Shown here one piece after another: positions 29,569 through 41,593 of a stretch of DNA of 43,791 nt. Numbering within the stretch: position 1 is the stretch's first letter; each line of letters starts with the position of its first letter. The stretch is from Gammaproteobacteria bacterium (GTDB taxonomy: Bacteria > Pseudomonadota > Gammaproteobacteria > Steroidobacterales > Woeseiaceae): assembly GCA_029881055.1 (NCBI GenBank), contig JAOUNH010000003.1:1-43791 (forward strand), given 5' to 3'. The notes beneath the pieces are model-generated. The model was given only the letters and a program-made list of their open reading frames with translations. It made no database searches and was not told the DNA's origin. The position numbers and the translations under genes are program-made.

Positions 29569-30495
29569 TTATTCCGTGGCTGCCGGTTTGCGTTTGGCGA
29601 TGTCTGTCGCCAGAGCCATCATCGAGGTGAGATCCGCGAGATTCGACGGCACGACAAACGTGTTGCCTGCTTTGGCCAGGTTGCCGAATTGCTGGATGTA
29701 CTGTTCCGCGATGCGCAGTTGCATCGCGTCCGGTCCACCCTTGTCGATGACCGCCGCGGCAACTTCCCGCAACCCCTGCGCCGTCGCAGTTGCTACAGCC
29801 AGAATAGCTTCAGCCTCGCCCTGCGCTTCGTTGATTTGCTGAGTCTTGACGGCTTCGGACTGCTTGATCACGCGTTGCTTGTCGCCTTCCGCCTGGTTGA
29901 TCTTGGCGTCGCGCTCACCTTCCGAGGTCAGGATGACCGCGCGCTTCTCTCGCTCGGCGCGCATCTGCTTTTCCATCGCACTCAGCACGTCGTGCGGCGG
30001 GTTGATGTTCTTGATCTCGTAACGCAGTACCTTGACGCCCCAGGGTTCACTGGCCTTGTCGAGCTCGGCGACGACATTCTGGTTGATCGTGCCGCGCTCC
30101 TCAAAGGTACGGTCCAGGTCGATCTTGCCGATTTCGCTACGCAACGTCGTCTGCGCGAGCTGAGAGATCGCAAACATGTAGTTGCCGATACCGTAGGATG
30201 CGCGGCTGGGGTCCAGAACCTGCATGTACAACACCCCGTCAACGCCGACTTGCACGTTGTCTTTGGTAATGCAGACCTGCTCAGCGATGTCTGTTGCCTG
30301 TTCTTTCAGCGAGTGCTTGTAGGCGACTGAATCCAGAAATGGAAACAGAATGTGGAAACCTGCATTCAGGGTTTTGTGATATTTACCCAATCGCTGTACG
30401 ACGTAAGCATTCTGTTGCGGAACGACCACCGCCGTCTTGACCAGAATAATGATCGCAACAAAAACTACTCCTAATGACACATATAGTGATTCCAC
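29569..30495 (-). CDS. SPFH/band 7 (stomatin/QmcA-like) membrane protein
   Basis: 308 aa; VVPQQNAYVVQRLGKYHKTLNAGFHILFPFLD, NINPPHDVLSAMEKQMRAEREKRA. Confidence 0.94.
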   Translation of the reverse strand: MESLYVSLGVVFVAIIILVKTAVVVPQQNAYVVQRLGKYHKTLNAGFHILFPFLDSVAYKHSLKEQATDIAEQVCITKDNVQVGVDGVLYMQVLDPSRASYGIGNYMFAISQLAQTTLRSEIGKIDLDRTFEERGTINQNVVAELDKASEPWGVKVLRYEIKNINPPHDVLSAMEKQMRAEREKRAVILTSEGERDAKINQAEGDKQRVIKQSEAVKTQQINEAQGEAEAILAVATATAQGLREVAAAVIDKGGPDAMQLRIAEQYIQQFGNLAKAGNTFVVPSNLADLTSMMALATDIAKRKPAATE

Positions 30496-30515
30496 GACTT
30501 ACTCCTTTTCAGCCA

Positions 30516-30948
30516 TCATTCTGCTTCGACATGCAGGGTCAGGCCGTCGACTTTGACAACCCGTGCTCGGGCACCGGCCGGTATGACGGCTGCTCCAGTG
30601 TTACGGACCGTCCATTTGGTGCCACGAAATTCGGTGCGTGACTCGCTGCCAGCCGCCAGGTCCTCTTGAATGTTGACGGTCTCACCTGCGATGGTCTCGC
30701 GATAAGCTGTTGATCCCCCGCCGCGAATCTTCTCGTAAAGCGTCTTGCGGAATGTAAAAAACGAAATCAGCGACAATGTCGCGAAGGCAGTCCACTGCCC
30801 CCATTCCGGAAGCGCGAGACCGAAAAGTTCGGCGAGTCCGACGACGGCAGCCGAAATACCGAGGAACACAAGATAGAACTGCGCGTCGATCGCAAAGAGT
30901 TCTGCGCCGAGTATGACTGCCCCAAGAATCATCCAATGCCACCACAAC
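30516..30948 (-). CDS. NfeD family membrane protein
   Basis: MLWWHWMILGAVILGAELFAIDAQFYLVFLGISAAVVGL and C-terminal OB-fold; partner of the SPFH gene; internal start chosen within ORF 30516..31034. Confidence 0.9.
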
Positions 30949-31085
30949 ATAGTCCTGCTCCGCTGTTGAATCGCCGCCACTATATCGCGAATCGGGACTT
31001 TACGGCAGATTGAAAGCGCCGCGTTGCACCCCAATATGCGGTAACATTCCGGGCGCTGCTAACAAACAAGAACAAGGGGCTCGGC

Positions 31086-32552
31086 ATGCAGGATATCGTC
31101 GCAACGATAAACCAATACGTCTGGAGCGAAGCTCTGATCTACCTGTGCCTTGGCGCAGGGCTGTTTTTCTCAATCCTGACCCGGTTTGCACAAGTGCGTC
31201 ATTTCAAGGAAATGCTGCGCCTGTTGTTCTCAAACAAGGAATCGGACAGAGGTATTTCATCGTTCCAGGCGCTGTCGGTCTCGCTGTCGGGGCGCGTCGG
31301 TACCGGCAATATAGCGGGCGTTGCAGCAGCCATCGGCTTTGGCGGGCCCAGCGCCGTATTCTGGATGTGGGTGGTTGCCTTCCTCGGCGCCTCGACGGCC
31401 TACGTCGAGTCGACGCTCGGGCAGATTTATAAGGAAGAAGACGAAGGCCAGTTTCGTGGCGGCCCGGCGTATTACATCGAAAAAGCCATGGGGCAGAAGT
31501 GGTACGCGTGGATATTTGCCATCGCGACAATCATTGCGGTGGGCGCACTGTTACCCGGCGTGCAATCCAACAGCATCGGCAATGCAGCAGAACTCGCTTT
31601 CGGCGGCGATTCCACCGTGAACTTCTTCGGTGACAGCATCTCGTTGACAAAAATGGTGACCGCCGTCGTGGTTGTCGGCATTCTCGGCTTCATTATTTTT
31701 GGTGGCGTAAAACGTATCGCGCATTTCACGCAGGTTATCGTTCCCTTCATGGCGCTGGGATACATCCTCATGGCGCTTGGTGTTGTCATCTATCACATCG
31801 CCGATTTGCCACACATCTTTGGCCTCATCATGAAAGACATCTTCACACCCATGGCGGGTTTCGGCGCCGCGATCGGCTGGGGCGTGAAACGGGGCGTTTA
31901 TTCCAACGAGGCCGGTCAGGGCACCGGCCCCCACGCCGCCGCTGCAGCAGAGGTCGATCATCCCGCGCAGCAAGGACTCGTGCAGGCATTTTCTGTGTAC
32001 GTGGATACGCTGTTCGTTTGCTCGGCAACCGCTTTCATGATTCTGATCACACAGCAGTATTACGTTACGGGTGTCGCTGCCGACATCAGCGGCGGCATGG
32101 CGGCCGTTGATGTGTCTGCGAACAGCCCGGCGTTCACGCAAATGGCACTGCAGACGGTCGTCGGTGCGTCCGGAGAAATCTTCGTCGCCATCGCACTGTT
32201 CTTCTTCGCATTTACTACACTGCTGGCTTACTACTACATCGCGGAAACCAATGTTGCGTACATTCGTCGTAGCATTCGTTTCCCCGGCGAACTCACCATA
32301 CTCAAGATCGTACTGATGACATCCGTGTTCTACGGCACGGTGCGTTCGGCCGATCTTGCCTGGGCGTTGGGCGATATTGGCGTGGGCTTAATGGCCTGGC
32401 TGAACATCATCGGCATTCTTATTTTGTTTTTCATGGGTAGCCCGGCGATAAAAGCGCTTAAGGACTACGAGCAGCAGAAAGACGCGGGCGTTGAGAAATA
32501 CACTTTCGATCCGGAAGCGCTTGGCATCAGGAACGCGGATTTCTGGAAGTGA
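31086..32552 (+). CDS. alanine/glycine:cation symporter family protein (AGCS)
   Basis: 488 aa; SSFQALSVSLSGRVGTGNIAGVAAAIGFGGPSAVFWMW, SNEAGQGTGPHAAAAAEVDHPAQQGLVQAFSVYVDT. Confidence 0.95.
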   Translation: MQDIVATINQYVWSEALIYLCLGAGLFFSILTRFAQVRHFKEMLRLLFSNKESDRGISSFQALSVSLSGRVGTGNIAGVAAAIGFGGPSAVFWMWVVAFLGASTAYVESTLGQIYKEEDEGQFRGGPAYYIEKAMGQKWYAWIFAIATIIAVGALLPGVQSNSIGNAAELAFGGDSTVNFFGDSISLTKMVTAVVVVGILGFIIFGGVKRIAHFTQVIVPFMALGYILMALGVVIYHIADLPHIFGLIMKDIFTPMAGFGAAIGWGVKRGVYSNEAGQGTGPHAAAAAEVDHPAQQGLVQAFSVYVDTLFVCSATAFMILITQQYYVTGVAADISGGMAAVDVSANSPAFTQMALQTVVGASGEIFVAIALFFFAFTTLLAYYYIAETNVAYIRRSIRFPGELTILKIVLMTSVFYGTVRSADLAWALGDIGVGLMAWLNIIGILILFFMGSPAIKALKDYEQQKDAGVEKYTFDPEALGIRNADFWK

Positions 32553-33232
32553 TTATCACGAAGACATCGCAAGTGAGTACGCAGCGACGTGCAATTGTCG
32601 CCGGTGCGCTTGCTGCATCAGCGCAGCTTATGTTGCCGCAATCAGTAATTGCGGGTGCAACGCAGGCCACGGCGACCAGGAGTAAGCAAATGGACATCGA
32701 TCGTTTTGTCGAAGATTGTGTAAGCGCCAACCGGGAGACTGATGCGCAAGCGGCGGTCAACGAGGTGCTTGCCAGAGCTGTTGCAACGCCGTCAGCCGTG
32801 TTGGCGGCCCTGGGTGAGCCGGCCAGGGCCGGTCTCAATGTACTTCTCAAGTCGCCGTCGCTGACGATCTTCGCTGCAACCTGGACGCCGCAGATGAATC
32901 TCATGCCGCATGACCATCTGATGTGGGCCAATATCGGCATCTACACGGGACGCGAGGACAACATATTCTGGAAAAGGACATCCGACGGATTAAGCGCTTT
33001 TGGAGCAGACGCCCTCTTTGAAAGAGACACGGCGATGCTGCCTGAAGATGCTCTGCATTCGGTGACCAATCCGTTATTGCGTTTCACCGGGGGAATTCAT
33101 ATCTACGGTGGTGACTTCTTCAATACGAAGCGCCATCAATGGGACCCCGAATCCCTCGAAGAACAACCGTCGGACGGCGCTGTCATACGCAGCATGTTTG
33201 AGCGCGAAAACAAAAGACTGGGTCTTGACTAG
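32549..33232 (+). CDS. double-stranded beta-helix (cysteine dioxygenase-like cupin) protein with Tat-like signal
   Basis: 227 aa, GTG start overlapping the symporter stop; TQRRAIVAGALAASAQLMLP; LMPHDHLMWANIGIYTGREDNIFWKR and NPLLRFTGGIHIYGGDFF resemble a cupin His triad. Confidence 0.65.
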   Translation: MIITKTSQVSTQRRAIVAGALAASAQLMLPQSVIAGATQATATRSKQMDIDRFVEDCVSANRETDAQAAVNEVLARAVATPSAVLAALGEPARAGLNVLLKSPSLTIFAATWTPQMNLMPHDHLMWANIGIYTGREDNIFWKRTSDGLSAFGADALFERDTAMLPEDALHSVTNPLLRFTGGIHIYGGDFFNTKRHQWDPESLEEQPSDGAVIRSMFERENKRLGLD

Positions 33233-33262
33233 AAATCCGGACGAACAGAAGGCGATTGCCTG

Positions 33263-34660
33263 ATGCCAGGCGCCGCACCCAGCAGGGGTCTCGTTCGCGC
33301 GTTGACGCTGGTACCCGCCACGTCGGTGCTCCTGGCCAACATCATTGGTACCGGCGTATTCGTCAAGGCGCGCGTGATGACCTGCAATGTCGGCAGTCCG
33401 GAGATGGTTCTTACCGTCTGGCTGGTCGCAGGATTGCTGACGCTCGCAGGCGCCCTCGTCTATGCCGAACTTGGCGCCATGTTGCCGCGGTCCGGCGGGG
33501 AGCTGCATTTCATCGGCGCTGCGTTTGGGCGTCGCTGGGCCTTTCTTTACGGCTGGTCGAAGACGGTGGGGTTGGGGGCTTCGGTAGCAGCCGCGGCTAT
33601 CATTATGGTCGTCTTCCTGAACGACCTGACGGGCGGCAAGCTACCAACGCTGCTACTCCAAACATTGCCGCTTCTTATCATCGGCTCGGCAACAGCCATC
33701 AATTTCGCGAGCGTGCGATCCGGCGGAATTACGGCGACCGTCTTAACCGCTGTGAAAATTGCGCTCGTGCTGCTGGTCGGACTGGGCGCATTCCTGTTGG
33801 CCGACGGATCGTGGGACAACTTTGGGATGCATGGCGCGGCAGGCAGCTGCGAAGGCGTCCCCGATAGCGCGCGACTCGGCATTCAGGGCTTCGGCGCCGC
33901 CATGCTCGGCGCCCTCTGGGGCTACAACGGCTGGGCCGTCATCGCAGCGTTGGGTGCTGAAGTTCGCGATCCCGGACGGACGCTACCGCGGGCACTGATC
34001 GGCGGCACTTTGCTCGTGATTATCTTGTACTTGCTCATCAACGCGGCGTATTTCTACGTGCTCACTCCCCTTGAAGTCGCCAGCGTTGCCGAATCGTCCT
34101 CCGTTGCAGCTGAAGCCGCCTCTCGTTTCTTTGGCCCCGGGGTTGCCGCACTGATGTCTGCAGGCCTGATGCTCTCCGCCTTCGGCACGCTGCACACGAC
34201 GCTGCTGACAGGAACGCGCGTTCCTTTCGCGCTTGCCCGCGGCGGTCTCCTCCCCTCTGGTCTTGCCTGGCTTTCCGGCAGCGGCGTACCGACCGTCGCC
34301 GTTCTCGTTACCGGCATCTGGTCGGTAGTACTCGCGGCGAGCGGCACTTTCGATATCCTGACTGATATGTATATCTTTGTACTCTCGGTATTCTTCGCGA
34401 TGAGCACCGCTGCACTCTTTGTGTTGCGGCGACGAATGCCAAATGCCACGCGACCCTATCGCGTCTGGGGTTATCCGTTCGTGCCTGCGCTGTTCCTGCT
34501 CGTGACGATCTATTTGCTGGTCAATACGGTCTTCGCAACCCCATTGCGGGCATTCGCCGGTATCGGTTTGATTGCCATTGGCCTGCCGCTGTACGAGTAC
34601 TTCGCACGCTATGGTCGCGTTCTAGAAGCTATGGAATGGACGGAGCTAAGCGATGGCTAA
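33263..34660 (+). CDS. APC family amino acid permease
   Basis: 465 aa, about 12 TM; LANIIGTGVFVKARVM, YAELGAMLPRSGGELHFI, GFGAAMLGALWGYNGWAVIAALGAEVRDPGRTLPRA. Confidence 0.93.
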   Translation: MPGAAPSRGLVRALTLVPATSVLLANIIGTGVFVKARVMTCNVGSPEMVLTVWLVAGLLTLAGALVYAELGAMLPRSGGELHFIGAAFGRRWAFLYGWSKTVGLGASVAAAAIIMVVFLNDLTGGKLPTLLLQTLPLLIIGSATAINFASVRSGGITATVLTAVKIALVLLVGLGAFLLADGSWDNFGMHGAAGSCEGVPDSARLGIQGFGAAMLGALWGYNGWAVIAALGAEVRDPGRTLPRALIGGTLLVIILYLLINAAYFYVLTPLEVASVAESSSVAAEAASRFFGPGVAALMSAGLMLSAFGTLHTTLLTGTRVPFALARGGLLPSGLAWLSGSGVPTVAVLVTGIWSVVLAASGTFDILTDMYIFVLSVFFAMSTAALFVLRRRMPNATRPYRVWGYPFVPALFLLVTIYLLVNTVFATPLRAFAGIGLIAIGLPLYEYFARYGRVLEAMEWTELSDG

Positions 34661-34738
34661 CACTTGTCGGCTTCGCATCCCGGAATCAGCCTGGTCATTC
34701 TGTTCAGCGAGCATCGCTTCCGAGGTAATCCAAGGCGT

Positions 34739-34752
34739 GTGCTTTAAAGCAC
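34739..34752. repeat. perfect 14-bp palindrome GTGCTTTAAAGCAC between convergent permease and lpd genes
   Basis: Direct reading of the intergenic sequence 34661-34766. Confidence 0.6.
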
Positions 34753-34766
34753 TGATTGAGCGACGA

Positions 34767-36218
<1,452 letters not shown>

Positions 36219-36240
36219 TCAGTCAGTTACTGGATGCGGG

Positions 36241-37455
36241 TTAAATCTGCAGCAGCAGGCGCGCCGGATCCTCAAGTTGTTCTTTGATGGATACGAGGAA
36301 CTGAACCGCCTCCTTGCCATCGATGATTCGATGATCATACGTCAGCGCGAGATACATCATTGGCCGCGCAACTATGTTGCCGTCAACAACCATCGGGCGT
36401 TGCTGAATTGAGTGCATGCCGAGTATGGCGCTCTGCGGCTGATTCAATATCGGCGTCGACATCATCGAGCCGAAAATGCCACCGTTGGTAATGGTGAACG
36501 TTCCGCCCGTCAGGTCTTCCATGCTGATGGTCCCTGCCTGCGCTCTCCCTGCGACTTCGTTCAGCGCTTTTTCAAATTCGGCGAAGCTCATTTGATCCAC
36601 ATCGCGAAGTACGGGCACCATCAGACCACGATCACTGGAAACCGCGATGCCGATGTCAAAGTAGTTGTGATAGATAATATCCGTACCTTCCACCGAAGCG
36701 TTCACAACCGGGAATTTCTTCAGCGCCTCAACCGAGGCTTTTGCGAAGAACGACATGAAGCCCAGTCGAACGCCGTGTTTCTTCTCGAATGCTTCCTTGT
36801 AACGCTTGCGAAGCTCCATCACCTCGGTCAAATCGACTTCGTTGAAGGTCGTCAGCATCGCTGCTGTACGTTGTGCGTCGAGTAGGCGTTCCGCGATGCG
36901 GGCACGAAGGCGGGTCATCGCGACACGATTTTCTGTGCGCACAAATCCACTCGCCATTGCCTCCGGTTTCTCGGGTTTCTGATCACCCGCCGTAACATTC
37001 GCGCTGTCGTCAGACTTCAGGAATGCCATTACGTCCGATTTGGTAATGCGGCCATCTTTCCCGGTACCGCTTACCATGGTTGCATCCAGATCGTATTCAT
37101 CGAGCAAACGCCGCACGGCAGGGCTGGTCTTGATCGGCCCATCCGTTTCGTCTTCTGCACTTGCCGGCGTCGCCGCTGGCGCGGATTCCTCCTTTTGCAC
37201 TGGCGCAGCATCGACCTCACCCTCTTCGAGTATCGCCAGCACATCCCCGGACACCACCGTTGCACCGTTCTCGGCGACAATTTTCACAATCGTGCCCGCC
37301 GCAGGTGCGGGAACCTCGAGCACCACCTTATCGGTTTCCAGGTCGACCAGATTCTCATCTCGTGAAACCGACTCGCCCGCGGACTTGTGCCAAGCAACCA
37401 GAGTGGCATCGCTGACTGATTCGGGCAGTTGTGGAACCTTGATCTCTATGCTCAT
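36241..37455 (-). CDS. sucB: 2-oxoglutarate dehydrogenase E2, dihydrolipoyl succinyltransferase
   Basis: 404 aa; lipoyl motif [14 protein letters not shown], catalytic [17 protein letters not shown]. Confidence 0.97.
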   Translation of the reverse strand: MSIEIKVPQLPESVSDATLVAWHKSAGESVSRDENLVDLETDKVVLEVPAPAAGTIVKIVAENGATVVSGDVLAILEEGEVDAAPVQKEESAPAATPASAEDETDGPIKTSPAVRRLLDEYDLDATMVSGTGKDGRITKSDVMAFLKSDDSANVTAGDQKPEKPEAMASGFVRTENRVAMTRLRARIAERLLDAQRTAAMLTTFNEVDLTEVMELRKRYKEAFEKKHGVRLGFMSFFAKASVEALKKFPVVNASVEGTDIIYHNYFDIGIAVSSDRGLMVPVLRDVDQMSFAEFEKALNEVAGRAQAGTISMEDLTGGTFTITNGGIFGSMMSTPILNQPQSAILGMHSIQQRPMVVDGNIVARPMMYLALTYDHRIIDGKEAVQFLVSIKEQLEDPARLLLQI

Positions 37456-40331
37456 TTGGACTTCCGTTTTGTCTTAACAGGCTTCACGACCTTGCTCGCT
37501 TCGGACTTGATATCCAGAGCGGCGTCAACCAGCGCCTGCTGTTGTTGCAGATGAATCTTGAATATACCCGAGGCCGGGGCCGCCGCACTGGGGCGCCCGG
37601 CGTAATACAGTTCCTGGTGACTCTGCAGTCCCTCCTGCAGGCGATGCTTGATCTGGTACCACGCGCCCTGGTTCAGCGGCTCTTCCTGGCACCAGATGAT
37701 TTCCTTGACATGTCCGTACTCAGTAACGAGAGCCGCATATTCATCGACCGGGAAGGGATACAGTTGCTCAATTCGAATCAGTGCAATGTCGTTGATGCCG
37801 TGCGTCTCACGCGCTTCAAGCAAATCGAAATACACCTTGCCGCTGCAAAACACGAGACGTCTCGTTTTCTCGATCTCGATGGCCTCGATTTCGGGAATGA
37901 TGCACTCGAAGCGGCCACCGGAGAGTTCATCAATGGCAGAAACCGACATCTTGTGACGTAGCAGGCTCTTTGGCGTCATGACGATCAGCGGTTTTCGGTA
38001 GGGGCGTACCTGCTGACGTCGAATCATGTGGAACATTTGTGCCGGAGTCGACGGAATACAGACCTGGATATTGTGCTCTGCGCAGAGTTGCAGGAATCGC
38101 TCCAGGCGTGCCGACGAATGCTCCGGGCCCTGCCCTTCGTAACCGTGCGGCAGGAACATGGTAAGGCCGCACAACCTGCCCCACTTCGCTTCACCGGAAC
38201 TGATGAACTGGTCAATTACGACTTGCGCGCCATTGGCAAAATCACCGAACTGGCCTTCCCAGATCACCAGCGTATTGGGGTCGGTACTCGCAAAGCCGTA
38301 TTCGAATCCAAGCACAGCCTCTTCCGAAAGAAACGAATCAATCACGCGAAATGCGTCAGGCCGATCGACGACGTGATTCAGAGGCGTGTATTCACGATTG
38401 TTCAACTGGTTGTGGATTACAGCGTGCCGGTGGAAAAAAGTTCCACGACCACTGTCCTGGCCAACCAACCGCACATTGTGCCCGTCAGCGAGCAAAGACG
38501 CATAGGCCATGGTCTCTGCGAAGCCCCAGTCCATCTCAGTCTTGCCGGCCAGCATCTTGGCGCGCTGGTCCATAATGCGTTGCACACGGCCATGCGGCTT
38601 GATGTCGGGGGGAATGGTTGTCAACGCAACGCCAAGACTTGCAACCGTCTTCGGGCTGATCGTCGTATCAACGGCATCATCCCACTCGGTATTCAGGTAT
38701 GGCGTCCAATCTGCCGTGAACTTGTTGCCGATCATTCCGAGGGAGGCTTTTTGCACGTGCTCGCCACGATCGAGGCGGTCACGGTAATCGTCCTGCAGCT
38801 TGACTATATCGGCGCTGCCGATCACTCCGGCCGCGACGAGATGGTTGGCGTACAACTCACGCGTCGTCTTCTGGTCCTTAATGCGACCGTACATGATCGG
38901 CTGCGTTGCCGACGGTTCATCAGCCTCGTTGTGGCCATGCCGTCGATAACAGACCAGGTCAATGACCACATCCTTCTTGAACTTCTGTCGATACTTCAAA
39001 GCCAGCCGCGTAACGAATATCACCGCCTCGGGATCGTCGCCGTTGACGTGAAAGACGGGCGCTTCGATCATCTTGGCAACATCGCTGCAGTAATCCGTTG
39101 AACGCGCATCCGACGGCCTGCTGGTCGTGAATCCCACCTGGTTGTTCACGACGAGGTGTATTGTGCCGCCGGTCCGGAATCCATTCACCTGCGACATCTG
39201 GAATGTTTCCGTTACGACGCCCTGCCCCGAAAATGCGGCGTCGCCGTGTATCAATACGGGCAGCACTTCCTGCCGTTCGTGGTCACCACGACGCTGCTGT
39301 CGTGCCCGAACCGATCCCTCGACCACCGGGTTGACGATTTCGAGATGCGAGGGATTAAACGCCAGTGCGAGGTGAACATTTCCGCCTGGCGTTTTCAGAT
39401 CAGCCGAGAAGCCTTTGTGATATTTCACATCACCGGAGCCTTTCAATTCCTCGACGTCGTAATTGCCTTCAAATTCCTCGAACAGCTCTTCCGGCGACTT
39501 GCCCAGGATGTTGACCAGTACGTTGATACGGCCGCGGTGCGCCATGCCAATGACGATTTCTTCGATGCCGGACTTTCCACCCTGCTGAATGATGTCATCC
39601 AGCGCCGGAATCAGGCTCTCGCCGCCTTCGAGCGAAAATCGCTTCTGTCCGACATAGCGGGTATGCAGGTAACGTTCTATGCCTTCGGCGCTGGTCAGTC
39701 GCTCCAGGATATACAGGCGTTCTTCGTCGCTGAGCGTATTAGCCGATGCGCCCACTTCGAAACGCTTGCGCAGCCAGAGGCGCTCGCGCGCCCGGGAGAT
39801 GTGCGCAAATTCGACGCCGATCTTGCCGCAATAGATAGACCGTAACAAAGCGAGAATATCGCGCAGCTTCATCCGCTCGTTACCGGAGCCCGCCAGGCCT
39901 CCCGTGAAAAATTCGGAGTCCATGTCCGACTCTTCGAGATCGAGGTAGTCCAGTTTCAGGACGCCCGGTACGCGCCGCTCCATCAATCCCAATGGATCGA
40001 TGTCCGCAATCTGGTGACCGCGCAAGCTGTACACCTGGATAAGCCGGGAAACAGCCGCCTGCTTCTCGCCAGTGGACGCTTCCTTGCTCGCGGCTTTCCC
40101 GGGCAAAAGGCCGATCTTGCGGCCCTGAAGAGACTCCTGCAGCAGCTGATCGCGTATGGGCGCGTGCGGAATCTCGGACGCAGCGTCGCCCAGGCTCTCA
40201 AAATAGTTGCGCCACGCACCTGACACAGATCCCGGCCGCTCGAGGAACTGCTCGTACAGCGACTCAACGGCAGCCGCATTGGCACCGAACAGCGGCGTTG
40301 ACGCCAATTGTTCTTTGTGAGAATTACTCAT
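37452..40331 (-). CDS. sucA: 2-oxoglutarate dehydrogenase E1
   Basis: 959 aa; [48 protein letters not shown]. Confidence 0.98.
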   Translation of the reverse strand: MSNSHKEQLASTPLFGANAAAVESLYEQFLERPGSVSGAWRNYFESLGDAASEIPHAPIRDQLLQESLQGRKIGLLPGKAASKEASTGEKQAAVSRLIQVYSLRGHQIADIDPLGLMERRVPGVLKLDYLDLEESDMDSEFFTGGLAGSGNERMKLRDILALLRSIYCGKIGVEFAHISRARERLWLRKRFEVGASANTLSDEERLYILERLTSAEGIERYLHTRYVGQKRFSLEGGESLIPALDDIIQQGGKSGIEEIVIGMAHRGRINVLVNILGKSPEELFEEFEGNYDVEELKGSGDVKYHKGFSADLKTPGGNVHLALAFNPSHLEIVNPVVEGSVRARQQRRGDHERQEVLPVLIHGDAAFSGQGVVTETFQMSQVNGFRTGGTIHLVVNNQVGFTTSRPSDARSTDYCSDVAKMIEAPVFHVNGDDPEAVIFVTRLALKYRQKFKKDVVIDLVCYRRHGHNEADEPSATQPIMYGRIKDQKTTRELYANHLVAAGVIGSADIVKLQDDYRDRLDRGEHVQKASLGMIGNKFTADWTPYLNTEWDDAVDTTISPKTVASLGVALTTIPPDIKPHGRVQRIMDQRAKMLAGKTEMDWGFAETMAYASLLADGHNVRLVGQDSGRGTFFHRHAVIHNQLNNREYTPLNHVVDRPDAFRVIDSFLSEEAVLGFEYGFASTDPNTLVIWEGQFGDFANGAQVVIDQFISSGEAKWGRLCGLTMFLPHGYEGQGPEHSSARLERFLQLCAEHNIQVCIPSTPAQMFHMIRRQQVRPYRKPLIVMTPKSLLRHKMSVSAIDELSGGRFECIIPEIEAIEIEKTRRLVFCSGKVYFDLLEARETHGINDIALIRIEQLYPFPVDEYAALVTEYGHVKEIIWCQEEPLNQGAWYQIKHRLQEGLQSHQELYYAGRPSAAAPASGIFKIHLQQQQALVDAALDIKSEASKVVKPVKTKRKSK

Positions 40332-40453
40332 CTTTTCAGGGACTTACACGGCCAGAGCATGCTTGAGACCGGCAATCCCTGCCCGGGCTCAAAAAGGGGC
40401 GCTAGTTTAGCGTAAGCGGCCACCTTAGGGAATGCGCCGCCAAGACATTTGCG

Positions 40454-40930
40454 TCACAGCAAAGCGAACAGGCTCACAAACTCGTAGCAGACGAGGCAGG
40501 CGTATAAAACGAAAAATACGGTCAATAGTGCGCCCGTACGATAACGATTGAGAAAACGGGATTTGGCCAAAAAGACGAGGACCAGGACTCCAACTGCCGT
40601 CATCGCGAGTTTGGTGCTGGTAAAAAGCATTGTGCTGTGTCCCATGACCGCATTCATGACCGGATTGATCTCCAGCATGCCGAGGTCTATCAGCTGCAAG
40701 GTCAGGAACGCGTCCACACAAGACATCAGCATGATCCCGGTGGCGAGGAAAAACAGCCACGGGTGATGCCAGTCGAGGAACACCACGTCATCGTCAATGA
40801 ATCGACGATGCTCGCGGCGACGCGACCGTGTAAATCCAAAAAAGACCGTTCGCCACGAGAACAAGCGGCGTTCATCTTCGTTGCGTTTGTCCCCTGCTAC
40901 CCGACCCAATTCCATAGAATCTCGCATCAT
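40454..40930 (-). CDS. DUF5658-like membrane protein
   Basis: Three to four TM segments with SCVDAFLTLQLIDLGMLEINPVMNAVM, typical of small DUF5658-type proteins; start chosen within ORF 40454..40975. Confidence 0.7.
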   Translation of the reverse strand: MMRDSMELGRVAGDKRNEDERRLFSWRTVFFGFTRSRRREHRRFIDDDVVFLDWHHPWLFFLATGIMLMSCVDAFLTLQLIDLGMLEINPVMNAVMGHSTMLFTSTKLAMTAVGVLVLVFLAKSRFLNRYRTGALLTVFFVLYACLVCYEFVSLFALL

Positions 40931-40937
40931 TATTGTT

Positions 40938-41438
40938 TTAGTGGTTGCCGGAAGTAACGACCAGCAGGTAAGCAATCAAGTCGTCCCTGTCTGCCTGACT
41001 GAATACACCACCGAAAGCCATTCTGTTGCCTGGCAGAAACTTGCCGGGTTGAGCCAACCACGCGTCCAGCGCTCTCGGCGTCCAAACGAACGTCGCATTA
41101 CGCATCACCGGCGAGTAATCGAAACCGGCGTGCTCTCCGACGCCCCTGCCAAACATACCGTACAACGCCGGTCCGATCATATTGGGACCGCCCGATTCGA
41201 GGCTGTGACACGCTTTGCATATCTGCGCCTGACGCATGCCGTTTCCCTGATCAGCGTTGGCGAATTGTTCTTTTGCCAGGTAATCGGCGACCGGTAATAC
41301 CGTTTGCTCGCCCAGAGTTCCCGCCGTCAAAAGCGCTGTTTTCTCGCCTGATGACCCGGACCCTTCCTGCTCGCCACCGCAAGCTGCAATCAAGAACAGA
41401 AAAAACAACGTGGCCGATCGCCGCATGTGTAAGCTCAA
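40938..41438 (-). CDS. c-type cytochrome lipoprotein
   Basis: 166 aa; signal with lipobox-like FLIAAC, heme motif CKACHS, distal Met region GNRMAFGGV. Confidence 0.9.
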   Translation of the reverse strand: MSLHMRRSATLFFLFLIAACGGEQEGSGSSGEKTALLTAGTLGEQTVLPVADYLAKEQFANADQGNGMRQAQICKACHSLESGGPNMIGPALYGMFGRGVGEHAGFDYSPVMRNATFVWTPRALDAWLAQPGKFLPGNRMAFGGVFSQADRDDLIAYLLVVTSGNH

Positions 41439-41556
41439 AACTTTTCCTCAAACCGGGTAGCTGTCTGAAGAATAGAGCAATTATCACGCCAGTGCCTCAT
41501 CGTATTGATATAACGTGTCATTCTTCGCATCACTGCATCCTGTACTCGATGTTTTG

Positions 41557-41576
41557 TATAATTTACCGACAGTAAA
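41557..41576 (+). promoter_or_regulatory. candidate alkB promoter -10 element with overlapping inverted repeat
   Basis: TATAAT at 41557-41562 and TTTAC-CGACA-GTAAA at 41562-41576, about 17 nt before the alkB ATG; no good -35 hexamer seen. Confidence 0.4.
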
Positions 41577-41593
41577 ATGGTGGATAGTTCGCA

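Noticed and set aside
30949-31085. Possible glycine riboswitch upstream of the AGCS symporter
   Set aside because: No convincing glycine-aptamer core or expression-platform hairpin seen by eye.
34661-34766. GTGCTTTAAAGCAC palindrome as a terminator between the convergent permease and lpd
   Set aside because: Short stem with AT centre and no U-run on either side; retained only as a repeat.
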